Assembly: GCA_963827065.1 (NCBI GenBank)
Contig: CAWGZM010000008.1
Location: forward strand, 62,001-126,000
Direction: 5' to 3'
Source: JACVRW01 sp963827065
GTDB taxonomy: Bacteria > Actinomycetota > Thermoleophilia > Solirubrobacterales > Thermoleophilaceae
DNA: 64,000 bases
The notes beneath the pieces were generated by a model that was not told where the DNA came from, ran no database searches, and worked only from the letters and a program-made list of their open reading frames with translations. The translations under genes were made by a program, and so were the position numbers. Below are positions 24,852 to 33,190 of the stretch, piece after piece. Every line of letters begins with the position of its first letter. Within the stretch, counting starts at the first letter, position 1.

Positions 24852-26072
24852 GCACCGCAGCCCCTCCCGCACCCACCGGCGCCTCGGCCGGCCTCGCCGG
24901 CGCCTTCCGCGAGTGGTGGACCGACGTCCGCGAGGGCCAGCTCGGCTCGCTGCCGATCATCTTCGGCCTGGTCATCATCGCGATCGTCTTCCAGACCCAG
25001 AACGACCGCTTCCTCACCGCCGGCAACTTCGTCAACCTGATCGTCCAGTCGGCGGCCTACACGACGATCGCAATGGGCATCGTGTTCGTGCTGCTGCTGG
25101 GCGAGATCGACCTGTCGGTCGGCTACGTCTCCGGCGTTGCGGGCGTGATCGCCGCCGTGCTGCTGATCCCGGACGGCAACGAGGTCGCCACCTGGATCGC
25201 GGTCGGCCTCGCCCTCCTGTCCGGGATCGCGATCGGCACCTTCCACGGCCTGATCATCACGAAGATCGGCATCCCCTCGTTCGTGGTGACGCTCGCGGGG
25301 CTTGATCGCCTGGAACGGTGTGGTGCTCTTGTTGATAGGCGCCCGCGGAACCGTCGTGCTCCAGGACGACTTCCTGATCGGCCTGGCCAACGACTTCCTG
25401 CCCGAGGCGACCTCCTGGATCCTGTGGCTCGTCGCGGTACTGATCTTCGCGGGCATCCAGCTGAACGAGCTGCGCGTGCGCCGCAAGGCGAGCCTCGACC
25501 ACGACCCGATCAGCCTGATCGCCCTGCGCATCGGCTTCCTCGCGCTGGCGCTCGGCGTGGTCGTCTGGGTCGCCAACGAGGACCGCGGCATCCCCTACGT
25601 CTTCCTGCTGGTCGGCTTCTTCCTGCTGTTCTGGGGCTTCGTCCTCAGCCGGACGCGCTTCGGCCGCTACGTCTACGCGGTGGGCGGCAGCGCCGAGGCC
25701 GCACGCAGAGCGGGCATCAACGTCGACCGCATCAAGATCATGTGCTTCGCGATCTGCTCGTTCATGGCGGCGGTCGGCGGCCTGATCCTCGCCTCGCGGC
25801 TGCGAAGCGTGGACACCAACGCGGGCGGCGGCGAGATCCTGCTCTACTCGATCGCCGCGGCCGTGATCGGCGGCACCTCGCTGTTCGGCGGCATCGGCCA
25901 CATCAAGAGCGCGCTGCTCGGCGCGCTCGTGATCGCGTCGATCGACAACGGGCTCGGCCTGCTCGGTCTGGGCTCGGGCGAGAAGTTCGTGATCACGGGC
26001 GGCGTGCTGCTGCTCGCCGTGACGGTCGACTCGCTGTCGCGGCGCAGGCAGGCGCAGACCGGGAGAGCCTGA
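24848..26072 (+). pseudogene. Sugar ABC transporter permease (XylH-like), frameshifted
   Basis: A permease of about 408 residues with 10-12 membrane helices, including FVLLLGEIDLSVGYVSGVAG, the BPD_transp_2 signature. The frame changes near 25298-25305, just after IPSFVVTLAGL. The expected continuation AWNGVVLLLIGARGTVVLQ lies one nucleotide over (net +1) and runs to the stop at 26072, including VGGSAEAARRAGI and GGIGHIKSALLG. Both parts are otherwise free of stops. It is the third frameshifted member of this operon. Confidence 0.88.
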
Positions 26073-27040
26073 CGCTGCACCTCGCGCTTCTCTCGACGGC
26101 GGGGATCAACCGCAAGCTCGTCGCGGGCGCGCGCGATGTCGACGAGGTAGAGCTCGTGGCCATCGGGTCGCGCGACCGCGCACGCGCGCAGGCGCAGGCC
26201 GCCGAGTTCGGCATCGAGCGCGCACACGGGTCCTACGAGGCTGTGCTCGAGGACCCCGAGGTGGACGCGGTGTACATCCCGCTGCCCAACTCGCTCCATG
26301 TCGAGTGGTCCCTGCGGGCGCTCGAGGCGGGCAAGCACGTGCTCTGCGAGAAGCCGCTGTCGCGCCACCCGGAGGACGTCGAGCGCGCCTTCGACGCCGC
26401 CGAGCGCGCGGGCCGCGTGCTCACCGAGGCGTTCATGTGGCGCCATCACCCGCAGGCCCGGCGGCTCGTCGAGCTGCTCCCGCGGGTCGGCGAGCTGAAG
26501 CTCGTGCGCTCCTCGTTCTCGTTCCCGCTCGCCGATCCCGGCGACGTGCGCCTCTCGCGCGAGCTCGAGGGCGGGGCGCTGATGGACGTGGGCTGCTACT
26601 GCGTGAGCGGCTCCCGGCTCGTGGCGGGCGAGCCGGTCGAGGTGAGCGCGATCGAGGTCGAGGGTGGCGACGGCGTCGACGCCCGGCTGGGCGCCGTGCT
26701 GCGCTTCGAGAACGACGTGCTCGGCCACTTCGACTGCGCGCTCGACTGCGCGAACCGCCACGAGCTCGAGGTGGTCGGCTGGGACGGCACGCTCCTGCTT
26801 CACGATCCGTGGCACTCGCTCGAGCCGGTCATCGAGGTGCGCGCCGCGGACGGCTCTGTCGAGCGCGTCGAGGCGGAGCGCGAGAACCCCTACGCCTGCG
26901 AGCTGCGCGACCTGGCCGCGGCCGTCGCCGGCCGGCGGCAGCCGCTTCTGGGGCGTGAGGACGCCCTCGGACAGGCGCGGACGATCTCCGCCCTCTACGA
27001 GAGCGCCGCAACGGGCCGTCCCGTCGCCCTCTCCGCGTAA
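26069..27040 (+). CDS. Gfo/Idh/MocA-family oxidoreductase with apparent CTG start
   Basis: A 323-residue NAD(P)-dependent sugar or inositol dehydrogenase-like protein. The first strand HLALLSTAGINRKLV, VYIPLPNSLHVEW, AGKHVLCEKPLSRHPED (the EKP motif with catalytic Lys) and MWRHHPQ are typical. No ATG, GTG or TTG lies in frame before the first beta strand. The frame begins at a CTG (26069-26071) that overlaps the permease stop as CTGA, the place where ATGA or GTGA would be expected. A later GTG at 26155 would destroy the Rossmann fold. It probably oxidises the sugar imported by the ABC system. Confidence 0.85.
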   Translation: MTLHLALLSTAGINRKLVAGARDVDEVELVAIGSRDRARAQAQAAEFGIERAHGSYEAVLEDPEVDAVYIPLPNSLHVEWSLRALEAGKHVLCEKPLSRHPEDVERAFDAAERAGRVLTEAFMWRHHPQARRLVELLPRVGELKLVRSSFSFPLADPGDVRLSRELEGGALMDVGCYCVSGSRLVAGEPVEVSAIEVEGGDGVDARLGAVLRFENDVLGHFDCALDCANRHELEVVGWDGTLLLHDPWHSLEPVIEVRAADGSVERVEAERENPYACELRDLAAAVAGRRQPLLGREDALGQARTISALYESAATGRPVALSA

Positions 27041-27053
27041 CCTGGCGCGCGAC

Positions 27054-28262
27054 GTGCCCGCGGGACGCCAGACGACCGATAGCGCGCCCGCGGGCATAAC
27101 GGTGCTCGCCGAGCGCTGGGACCCGGACGTGATCGACCTGCCGGACGGGCGGGCGCTAATCCGCCTCGAGGTCGCGGGCGAGACGGCCTGGGACGCGCGC
27201 GTGCGCGATCTCGAGCTCGAACTCGCTCCGGCGAACGAGGAGCGCGAGCCGGACGCCGTCATCGCCGCCGACCCGGACACCTGGCGCCGCATCGCCGAGG
27301 ACCCGCGCGGCGCGATGGGCGCCTTCCGGCAACGCCGCCTGCGGATGCGCGGCAGCCTGCATGTGGGGGTCGGCTTCCTCGCCGCCACCGCGGGCTCGCG
27401 GGACCCGGGGCGCCTCGCCTTCGACCGGATCGCCACGAACAGCGGCCGGCTCTCGCTCGTATCCGCCGGCACCGGCCCCGAGACGCTGCTCTGCCTGCAC
27501 GGCCTCGGCGGGACCAAGGCGTCTTTCCTGCCTACGCTCGCGGCGCTCGCGGGCAGCGACTACCGCGTGATCGCGCTCGACCTGCCGGGCTTCGGCGAGT
27601 CCGACAAGCCGATCGGCGCCCCCTACGACGCCCCCTGGTTCGCGCGCGCGACCTTCGAGGCCATGGACGCGCTCGGGCTCGAGGCGGTCCACCTGGCCGG
27701 CAACAGCATGGGTGGCCGCGTCGCGATCGAGGCCGGTCTCAGCGACCGCTCGCGGGTGACGTCGCTGACGCTCCTGTGCCCCGCGCTCGCCTGGCTGCGC
27801 GACCGCCGCTGGGCCCCGATCGTGCGGCTGCTGCGGCCAGAGCTCGGCCTGCTCCAGATGGCGCCGCGGCGGGTCGTCGAGCAGATGACGCGCCGGCTCG
27901 TCCCAACCGCGAGCGACGGCTGGGCCGCCGCCGGGGTCGACGAGTTCCTGCGCGCGTACCTCACCCCGCGCGGGCGGGCCGCCTTCTACGCCGCCGCGCG
28001 CAACGTCTACCTGGACGAGCCGCACGGCGAGGAGGGCTTCTGGACACGGCTCGAGGCGCTCGCCCCCGACGCGCTGTTCATCTGGGGGAAACGCGACGCG
28101 CTCGTCCCGATCGGGTTCATGCGCCACGTGGAGCGCGCCCTGCCGGCAGCTCGCCACGTCGAGCTCGACTGCGGGCACGTGCCCCAGCTCGAGCGCCCGC
28201 GCGAGACGCACCGGGCGATGCTGGAGTTCCTTCGCGCGCGGTCCGCTACAACTGCACGATGA
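27054..28262 (+). CDS. SCP2-like domain fused to alpha/beta hydrolase
   Basis: A 402-residue two-domain protein from the GTG at 27054. The N-terminal part (about 25-112) has the SCP2 sterol-carrier pattern (VIAADPDTWRRIAEDPRGAMGAF then LRMRGSL in separate segments). The C-terminal part is an alpha/beta hydrolase: LCLHGLGGTKASF, nucleophile Ser218 in GNSMGG, acid in WGKRDALVP, and His in CGHVPQLERP. A lipid-binding domain joined to a hydrolase suggests a hydrophobic ester substrate (inference). The stop overlaps the ATG of the P450 gene by 4 nt, so the two are probably made together. Confidence 0.8.
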   Translation: MPAGRQTTDSAPAGITVLAERWDPDVIDLPDGRALIRLEVAGETAWDARVRDLELELAPANEEREPDAVIAADPDTWRRIAEDPRGAMGAFRQRRLRMRGSLHVGVGFLAATAGSRDPGRLAFDRIATNSGRLSLVSAGTGPETLLCLHGLGGTKASFLPTLAALAGSDYRVIALDLPGFGESDKPIGAPYDAPWFARATFEAMDALGLEAVHLAGNSMGGRVAIEAGLSDRSRVTSLTLLCPALAWLRDRRWAPIVRLLRPELGLLQMAPRRVVEQMTRRLVPTASDGWAAAGVDEFLRAYLTPRGRAAFYAAARNVYLDEPHGEEGFWTRLEALAPDALFIWGKRDALVPIGFMRHVERALPAARHVELDCGHVPQLERPRETHRAMLEFLRARSATTAR

Positions 28263-29617
28263 GCTTCCCGCCCGGCCCGCGCCTGCCCCGCCTGGTTCAG
28301 GCGGCCAGGCTCACGGCGGAGCCGTACGCCTGGATGGTCGAGCGACGCGAGCGCCACGGCGACATCTTCAGCTCGCACTTCCCCTTCTTCGGCCGAGTCG
28401 TCTACGTGACCGACCCCGAGCTCATCAAGCAGGTCTTCACGGGCTCGCCGGCCGTCTTCCACGCGGGTGAGGCGAACGCGACGGCGCTCGGCGACGCACT
28501 CGGCGAGAACTCGCTGCTCACGCTCGACGAGGGCCGTCACCTCTCGCAGCGCAAGCTGCTCCTGCCGCCGTTCCACGGCGAGTCCGTGCGCCGCTACACC
28601 GAGGTCATGGCGGACGCCGCCGCGCGGGAGGTCTCGTCCTGGCCCGTGGGAGAGCCGTTCGCCCTGCGCCCGCGCATGCAGGCGATCACGCTCGACGTCA
28701 TCCTGCGCGCCGTCTTCGGGGTGCGCGACGGCGAGCGCATGGACCTGTTCCGCAAGCGCATCCCGCCGCTCGGCGAGCTCAGCAATCCGCTCGACTGGCT
28801 GCCCTTCATGCAGCGCGACCTGGGCGGGCTCTCGACCGCCGCGCGCTTCCGCAAGGCGCTCGCCAGGGTCGACGAGCTGATCTACGCCGAGATCGCGGAC
28901 CGGCGGGCGGCGCTCGCCGCGGATGCCGGCGGCGAGCGTGACGACGTGCTCTCGCTGCTCTTGGCCGCGCGCCACGAGGACGGCTCGGCGATGACGGACC
29001 TCGAGCTGCGCGACCAGCTGATGACGCTGCTCACGGCCGGCCACGAGACGACCGCCACCGGTCTCTCATGGACGTTCGAGCGGCTCCTGCGCACGCCGCG
29101 CGTGCTTCAGGACCTGCTCGGCTCGCTCGACGACGACGAGTACCTCGACGCGGTCGTGAAGGAGTCGCTGCGAGTGCGGCCCGTGATCGTCGACGTCGCG
29201 CGCGTCCTCAAGGAGCCGATCGTGCTCGGCGGCTATCAGCTGCCCGCCGGCATCCTCGTCCTGCCGGGCATCGCGGCCGTCCACATGCGCCCGGACCTCT
29301 ACCCCGAACCGCACGAGTTCCGCCCCGAGCGCTTCCTCGACGGTGGCGCCGAGTCCTACGCCTGGATCCCGTTCGGCGGCGGCGTGCGGCGCTGCATCGG
29401 CGCCTCGTTCGCACAGGTGGAGATGCGCATCGTCATGCGCGAGGTGCTGAAGCGGGTGACGCTGCGCGCCGCCTCGCCGCGACCCGAGCGCGCCAAGGTC
29501 CGGCATGTGACGGTGGTCCCGGCGCGCGGCTGCCGCGTGATCGTCGCGGAGCGGCTGGCGCCCGAGCGCAGCTCAGAGCTCCGCCAGCGCGAGCAGCTCG
29601 CCGGCCGGGCGGCCTAG
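28259..29617 (+). CDS. Cytochrome P450
   Basis: A 452-residue P450 without a membrane anchor. It has the I-helix oxygen motif TAGHETTA, K-helix ESLR, PERF region FRPERFLDGG, and heme loop FGGGVRRCIGASFA with the Cys thiolate. It inserts oxygen into an unidentified lipophilic substrate using electrons from partner redox proteins not seen here. The ATG overlaps the SCP2-hydrolase stop (ATGA). The last 45 nt overlap the 3' end of the convergent MmgE/PrpD gene. Confidence 0.95.
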   Translation: MSFPPGPRLPRLVQAARLTAEPYAWMVERRERHGDIFSSHFPFFGRVVYVTDPELIKQVFTGSPAVFHAGEANATALGDALGENSLLTLDEGRHLSQRKLLLPPFHGESVRRYTEVMADAAAREVSSWPVGEPFALRPRMQAITLDVILRAVFGVRDGERMDLFRKRIPPLGELSNPLDWLPFMQRDLGGLSTAARFRKALARVDELIYAEIADRRAALAADAGGERDDVLSLLLAARHEDGSAMTDLELRDQLMTLLTAGHETTATGLSWTFERLLRTPRVLQDLLGSLDDDEYLDAVVKESLRVRPVIVDVARVLKEPIVLGGYQLPAGILVLPGIAAVHMRPDLYPEPHEFRPERFLDGGAESYAWIPFGGGVRRCIGASFAQVEMRIVMREVLKRVTLRAASPRPERAKVRHVTVVPARGCRVIVAERLAPERSSELRQREQLAGRAA

Positions 29618-30685
29618 GTCGTCGAGCGCTCCGGCCAGCTCAGCGCCGCCGAGCCGCTCGGCCTTGGCCCGCAGCGCGTCCGCGTCCATCGGGTTGTCCG
29701 GCGAGCCGAGCGCCGCCTTCACGCGTGCGACCTCTCCCCCGCCGTCGTGAAGGACGAACTCGGACTCGAGCAGTGACGTGTCGGTCCGCACCTCGATCCG
29801 CCGCGCTCGCTCGACGACGGCGGCGTCGACCGCGTCGAAGCTCTCGACGCGCGGCGGCCCGTGCAGCACCGTGAAGGCGGTCAGGTAGGGGATCGAGAAC
29901 TTGGCCTCGAGCCCGTCCTTTGGCTCGGGCCCATGTGCCGCGGCCTGGAGGGACACGGGATGGACGGTCACGCTGAGGCGCTCTGGCGCGCGCTCGCCAA
30001 TCCCGGCGGCCGCCTCGATCGCACCGTGCGTCTGCAGGCAGCAGGGCCAGGCCTTGATCCAGTTTTCCGCGACGGCGAGCCGGTCCGGGTCGGGCTCGGC
30101 GAACGCGCCGCCGGTGGCCTCCTCGTAGCCGCGCGCGGCCGGGCCGAGTGGGACGCGCGCCCCCGCAGCCGCCAAGCGGGCCGCCTCGACGCCCGAGGAC
30201 GCCGCCAGGCCGACCTGCAGCGACTTGCCGTGCGAGCCGAAGGCGGCCCGCAATCCGCTCGCACGGAGCAGCGCGATCGCGATGGCGTCCTCGCGCGGCG
30301 CGCCGAGCAGCGCCGCCGCGGCGACGGCGGCACCGACGCCGCCGCAGAGGGCGGTCGGGTGCCAGTGGTGGTCGTAGAGCGCCGGGTGGCCGGCGCGGGC
30401 GAGCGCGCCCATCGCCTCGAAGCCGGCGGCGTAGGCGTCGAGCGCCGTGCCGGCGTCGAGCCCCAGCTCGGCCGCGACCACGAGCGCGGCCGGCGCCGTC
30501 GGGGCGCTCAGGTGCGCGATGCCCGGCAGGTAGGTGTCGTCGAAGTCGAGGACGTGGCCGGCGGTGCCGGCCGAGGCGACACGGTCGCCGATCGCGCCCG
30601 CGGCCCGCGCGGCCGGCTCGTCGCGGCCGGCGGCGGCGCACGCGAGCCAGTCGAGCAGCGCCGTCCGGTAGCGCGCCTCGCTCAC
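29573..30685 (-). CDS. MmgE/PrpD family protein
   Basis: A 370-residue protein of the 2-methylcitrate dehydratase/aconitate decarboxylase-like family. It has GHVLDFDDTYLPGIAHLSAP near residue 42, GHPALYDHHWHPTALCGGVG near residue 100, GLRAAFGSHGKSLQVG and WIKAWPCCLQTHGAIEA. It is shorter than the usual 440-460 residues, mostly at the N-terminus. The family dehydrates or decarboxylates tricarboxylic acids; the substrate here is unknown. It overlaps the upstream NYN gene by 4 nt and the P450 gene tail-to-tail by 45 nt. Confidence 0.85.
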   Translation of the reverse strand: MSEARYRTALLDWLACAAAGRDEPAARAAGAIGDRVASAGTAGHVLDFDDTYLPGIAHLSAPTAPAALVVAAELGLDAGTALDAYAAGFEAMGALARAGHPALYDHHWHPTALCGGVGAAVAAAALLGAPREDAIAIALLRASGLRAAFGSHGKSLQVGLAASSGVEAARLAAAGARVPLGPAARGYEEATGGAFAEPDPDRLAVAENWIKAWPCCLQTHGAIEAAAGIGERAPERLSVTVHPVSLQAAAHGPEPKDGLEAKFSIPYLTAFTVLHGPPRVESFDAVDAAVVERARRIEVRTDTSLLESEFVLHDGGGEVARVKAALGSPDNPMDADALRAKAERLGGAELAGALDDLGRPAGELLALAEL

Positions 30686-31056
30686 CCGTCGAGCCTTCTA
30701 CGGAAGTCCGCGGCGCCGACGACCGCGCCGCCCGCACCGCGGACGCGCCCGGCCAGCGTCCGATCGGAGGTCACGACGGTCAGCTCACCGGGCTCCGGGT
30801 CACCCTCTACCAGGGCGGCGATGTCGTCGTCCGCGGCGTTCGGCCCGCGCCTCGTCGCGAACTCGACGCTCACGCCGGCCGGCGCCTCGAGCTCGAAGGG
30901 GCGGCCGTCGAAGATGACGGTGAGCTCGTCCCCGGTCGCGCGCGCGAACTCGCCGAGCTCCTCGCTCAGCGCGCGCATGGCACCGGGGCGGTCGCGCCAC
31001 CAGCCCGTTGGCCGCGAGCCGATCACGTTCATGCCGTCGATCAGCCAGCGCGCCAT
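30682..31056 (-). CDS. NYN domain protein (YacP-like putative RNase)
   Basis: A 124-residue protein that begins with the PIN/NYN signature WLIDGMNVIGSRPTGWW. IFDGRPFELE, NAADDDIAALV and VVTSDRTLAGRVRGAG follow, with acidic residues at the expected metal site. NYN/YacP proteins are probable endoribonucleases. It lies 7 nt downstream of a small membrane-protein gene and overlaps the MmgE/PrpD start by 4 nt. Confidence 0.88.
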   Translation of the reverse strand: MARWLIDGMNVIGSRPTGWWRDRPGAMRALSEELGEFARATGDELTVIFDGRPFELEAPAGVSVEFATRRGPNAADDDIAALVEGDPEPGELTVVTSDRTLAGRVRGAGGAVVGAADFRRRLDG

Positions 31057-31063
31057 GACCGCC

Positions 31064-31240
31064 TCAACGCCGGCGCCGGAGGTACAGGATGATCACGGCG
31101 ACGAGCAGCAGGCCGGCGACGATCTGCGCGGCCAGCGTCGTACCCGTGCTCGCGTCCTCGGTGGCGTTGCGGATGTAGCCGAACATGAGCGACGCCCCGA
31201 AGAAGACGACGAGCGTCCATAGCACCGTGTTGCGCGACAC
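31064..31240 (-). CDS. Small two-helix membrane protein
   Basis: A 58-residue frame from the GTG at 31240: SRNTVLWTLVVFFGASLMFG (helix 1), a short polar loop with NATEDAST, then TLAAQIVAGLLLVAVIILYL (helix 2) and a final RRRR that would stay in the cytoplasm. It is in line with and 7 nt from the NYN gene, which supports it being real. I recognise no family. Confidence 0.6.
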   Translation of the reverse strand: MSRNTVLWTLVVFFGASLMFGYIRNATEDASTGTTLAAQIVAGLLLVAVIILYLRRRR

Positions 31241-31265
31241 GCCGGCGGACGATAGCCAGCCGGTC

Positions 31266-31344
31266 AGGGGTCAGGTCTTGCATTCGAGCACGCGCGGCCC
31301 CGGCGAGCCGTACGGCCGGTGCTCGAATGCAAGACCTGACCCCT
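31266..31344. repeat. Family-1 inverted repeat, copy 2 (26-bp perfect arms)
   Basis: The arms at 31266-31291 and 31319-31344 are perfect reverse complements around a 27-nt loop. The outer 17 bases AGGGGTCAGGTCTTGCA are identical to copy 1 at 2955. Inner positions differ (ATTCGAGCAC versus ATCGAGCATC after the shared A/T), yet pairing is kept on both arms. It sits 15 nt upstream of the EamA transporter start. Confidence 0.9.
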
Positions 31345-31359
31345 CTAGTCTCGGTCGCC

Positions 31360-32262
31360 GTGAGCGATCGACCGGTTCTCGCCGGCGCCCTCGGCGCGCT
31401 GGTCATCGCCTTCTCTGCGATTCTCGTGAAGCTGGCCGAGGTATCGCCCTCGACCGCCGCCTTCTTCCGCTGCTTCTACGCGCTGCCGCTGCTCGCGCTG
31501 CTCGCCTGGCGGGAGCACGACCGCTACGGCGGCCGCTCGCGCCGTGACCACCTGCTCGGCTGGATCGCCGGCGTGCTGTTCGCCGCGAACCTGATCTTCT
31601 GGCATCACGCGATCGAGGCGGTGGGCGCCGGGCTCTCGACGGTGCTCGGGAACGTCCAGGTGGTCTTCGTGGCGCTGCTCGCCTGGGCCGCGCTCGGCGA
31701 GCGGCCCAACAACCGCTCGCTCGTGGCGGTCCCCGTGGTGTTCAGCGGCGTGGTGCTGATCTCCGGCGTGATCGGCTCGGGCGCCTACGGCGACGATCCG
31801 CAACTGGGCGTCGCCTTCGGCCTCGCCAACGCCGTCATGTACGCGCTCTTCCTGCTGATCCTGCGCAACATCAATGCCGACATCCGCCGCCCGGCGGGGC
31901 CGCTCTTCGACGCCACGCTCAGCGCGGCGCTGTTCGCGGCGCTCGGCGGCCTCGCCGTCGGGGACATCGACTTCCTGCCTGGACTCGAATCGCAGCTCTG
32001 GCTGCTGCTGCTCGCGCTGTCGTCGCAGGTGCTCGGCTGGATGCTGATCTCGACCTCGCTGCCGCGCCTGCCGGCTCTGCTCACGTCGATCCTGCTGATG
32101 CTGCAGCCGGTCGGGACGATGCTTCTCGGGATGCTGATCTTCTCCGAGTCGCCGTCCGCCCTGCAGCTGGCCGGCGTGGTCGTCGTGCTCGCCGGAGTCG
32201 GCTTCGCGGCCACGGCCCCTGCTCAGCTCACCTCGCGCAGCCGCCCCGTCTCGACCTCGTAG
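31360..32262 (+). CDS. EamA/DMT-family transporter
   Basis: A 300-residue, ten-helix membrane protein made of two EamA repeats. The first repeat includes VIAFSAILVKLAEVSPSTAA and AANLIFWHHAIEAVGAGLST; the second ends with LTSILLMLQPVGTMLLGMLI. It is a drug/metabolite exporter superfamily member of unknown substrate. The GTG at 31360 was chosen, because the longer frame would read into the repeat arm. Its last 40 nt overlap the 3' end of the carbonic anhydrase gene. Confidence 0.9.
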   Translation: MSDRPVLAGALGALVIAFSAILVKLAEVSPSTAAFFRCFYALPLLALLAWREHDRYGGRSRRDHLLGWIAGVLFAANLIFWHHAIEAVGAGLSTVLGNVQVVFVALLAWAALGERPNNRSLVAVPVVFSGVVLISGVIGSGAYGDDPQLGVAFGLANAVMYALFLLILRNINADIRRPAGPLFDATLSAALFAALGGLAVGDIDFLPGLESQLWLLLLALSSQVLGWMLISTSLPRLPALLTSILLMLQPVGTMLLGMLIFSESPSALQLAGVVVVLAGVGFAATAPAQLTSRSRPVSTS

Positions 32263-32714
32263 ACGAATCCGCGCACGCTGTCCGTGCGCGGCACGAACGG
32301 GCTCTCGCGGATGCGCTCGATCGAATCGCGCACGTCCACGTCGAGGTCCTCGAAGGCTTGCGCGTTCCAAGGGGGCCGGCTGCCGGTCTCGCTCTCCAGC
32401 CGCTGCGCGAAGTCCTCGTCGCTGAAGGTGAGCATCCCGCAGTCGGTGTGATGGATGATCACGATCTCCTCGGTGCCAAGCAGGTTCTGGGATATCGCGA
32501 GCGAGCGGAGCGCGTCGTCGGTTACGACGCCGCCCGCGTTGCGGATCACGTGCGCGTCGCCCTCCTCGAGCCCGAGCACGCGGGCCGGATCGAGCCGCGC
32601 GTCCATGCAGGCGAGGACCGCCACCTTGCGGCCGGGCGGCAGCGGCAGGTCTCCCTTCTCGAACGAGGCCGCGTAGGCCTCGTTGTTCTGGAGGAACGTG
32701 TCGGTCTCGCTCAT
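32223..32714 (-). CDS. Beta-carbonic anhydrase
   Basis: A 163-residue enzyme. The zinc ligands are Cys36 in ACMDARLD with the Asp38/Arg40 dyad, then His89 and Cys92 in HHTDCGM; HVIRNAGG is also present. It interconverts CO2 and bicarbonate. The start is the ATG at 32714 with AAAGGAA 6 nt upstream; the longer frame has no family match. It is the smaller beta-CA form found in many actinobacteria. It follows the cysteine dioxygenase gene on the same strand. Confidence 0.93.
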   Translation of the reverse strand: MSETDTFLQNNEAYAASFEKGDLPLPPGRKVAVLACMDARLDPARVLGLEEGDAHVIRNAGGVVTDDALRSLAISQNLLGTEEIVIIHHTDCGMLTFSDEDFAQRLESETGSRPPWNAQAFEDLDVDVRDSIERIRESPFVPRTDSVRGFVYEVETGRLREVS

Positions 32715-32731
32715 CTCGTTCCTTTCAATCG

Positions 32732-33190
32732 TCAGGCCGCGGCTTCCAGCGGCGTCTCCGACGGCCGCGGGTGGCGCAGCAGCGCGCCGTTCTCCGCGAC
32801 CTCGTAGGTTCCCACACGCCGCAGGGGCGGAGAGTACGCGTGCAGGCTCACCGCCGGCGTCGCGCCCGCATGGCGCACGCGGTGGATCGCCTCGGGCGCG
32901 ATCGTGACGCTCTCGCCCGTGCCGAGCGTGACCTCGACGGTCCCGCCGAGCGCGAGCCGCTCCTCGCTGATGCTTCCGTCGAGCACCACGATGGCCGCGG
33001 CGCTGTCGTCGTGGTCGTGGAAGCCCGTGTCGTGCCCGGGCATCCAGCAGACCAGGTACAGCTCGACGTGCTCGTCGCGGTGGAGGAGCACGTAGGTGCG
33101 CTCGTCGGGGTCGTGGCGCGCGAGCGGCGCCCAGAGCTCTCGCCGCTCCGCCCACTCGAGCAGCGTCTCGCAGAGCGCCGGCTGGTTCAC
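32732..33190 (-). CDS. Cysteine dioxygenase family protein (cupin)
   Basis: A 152-residue cupin. The iron-binding motif HDTGFHDHDDS supplies His58 and His60, and His103 (AIHRV) completes the 3-His site. HAYSPPL near residue 117 matches bacterial cysteine dioxygenases, which turn cysteine into cysteine sulfinate with O2. Related thiol dioxygenases are possible. Its start overlaps the end of the amidohydrolase gene by 4 nt. Confidence 0.85.
   Translation of the reverse strand: MNQPALCETLLEWAERRELWAPLARHDPDERTYVLLHRDEHVELYLVCWMPGHDTGFHDHDDSAAAIVVLDGSISEERLALGGTVEVTLGTGESVTIAPEAIHRVRHAGATPAVSLHAYSPPLRRVGTYEVAENGALLRHPRPSETPLEAAA

Noticed and set aside
22555..25310. Programmed +1 frameshifting in the sugar operon
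   Set aside because: No slippery sequence, downstream structure or in-frame stop of the usual programmed type was seen at any of the three sites, and three genes in one operon would all need it. Lesion or sequence error is simpler.
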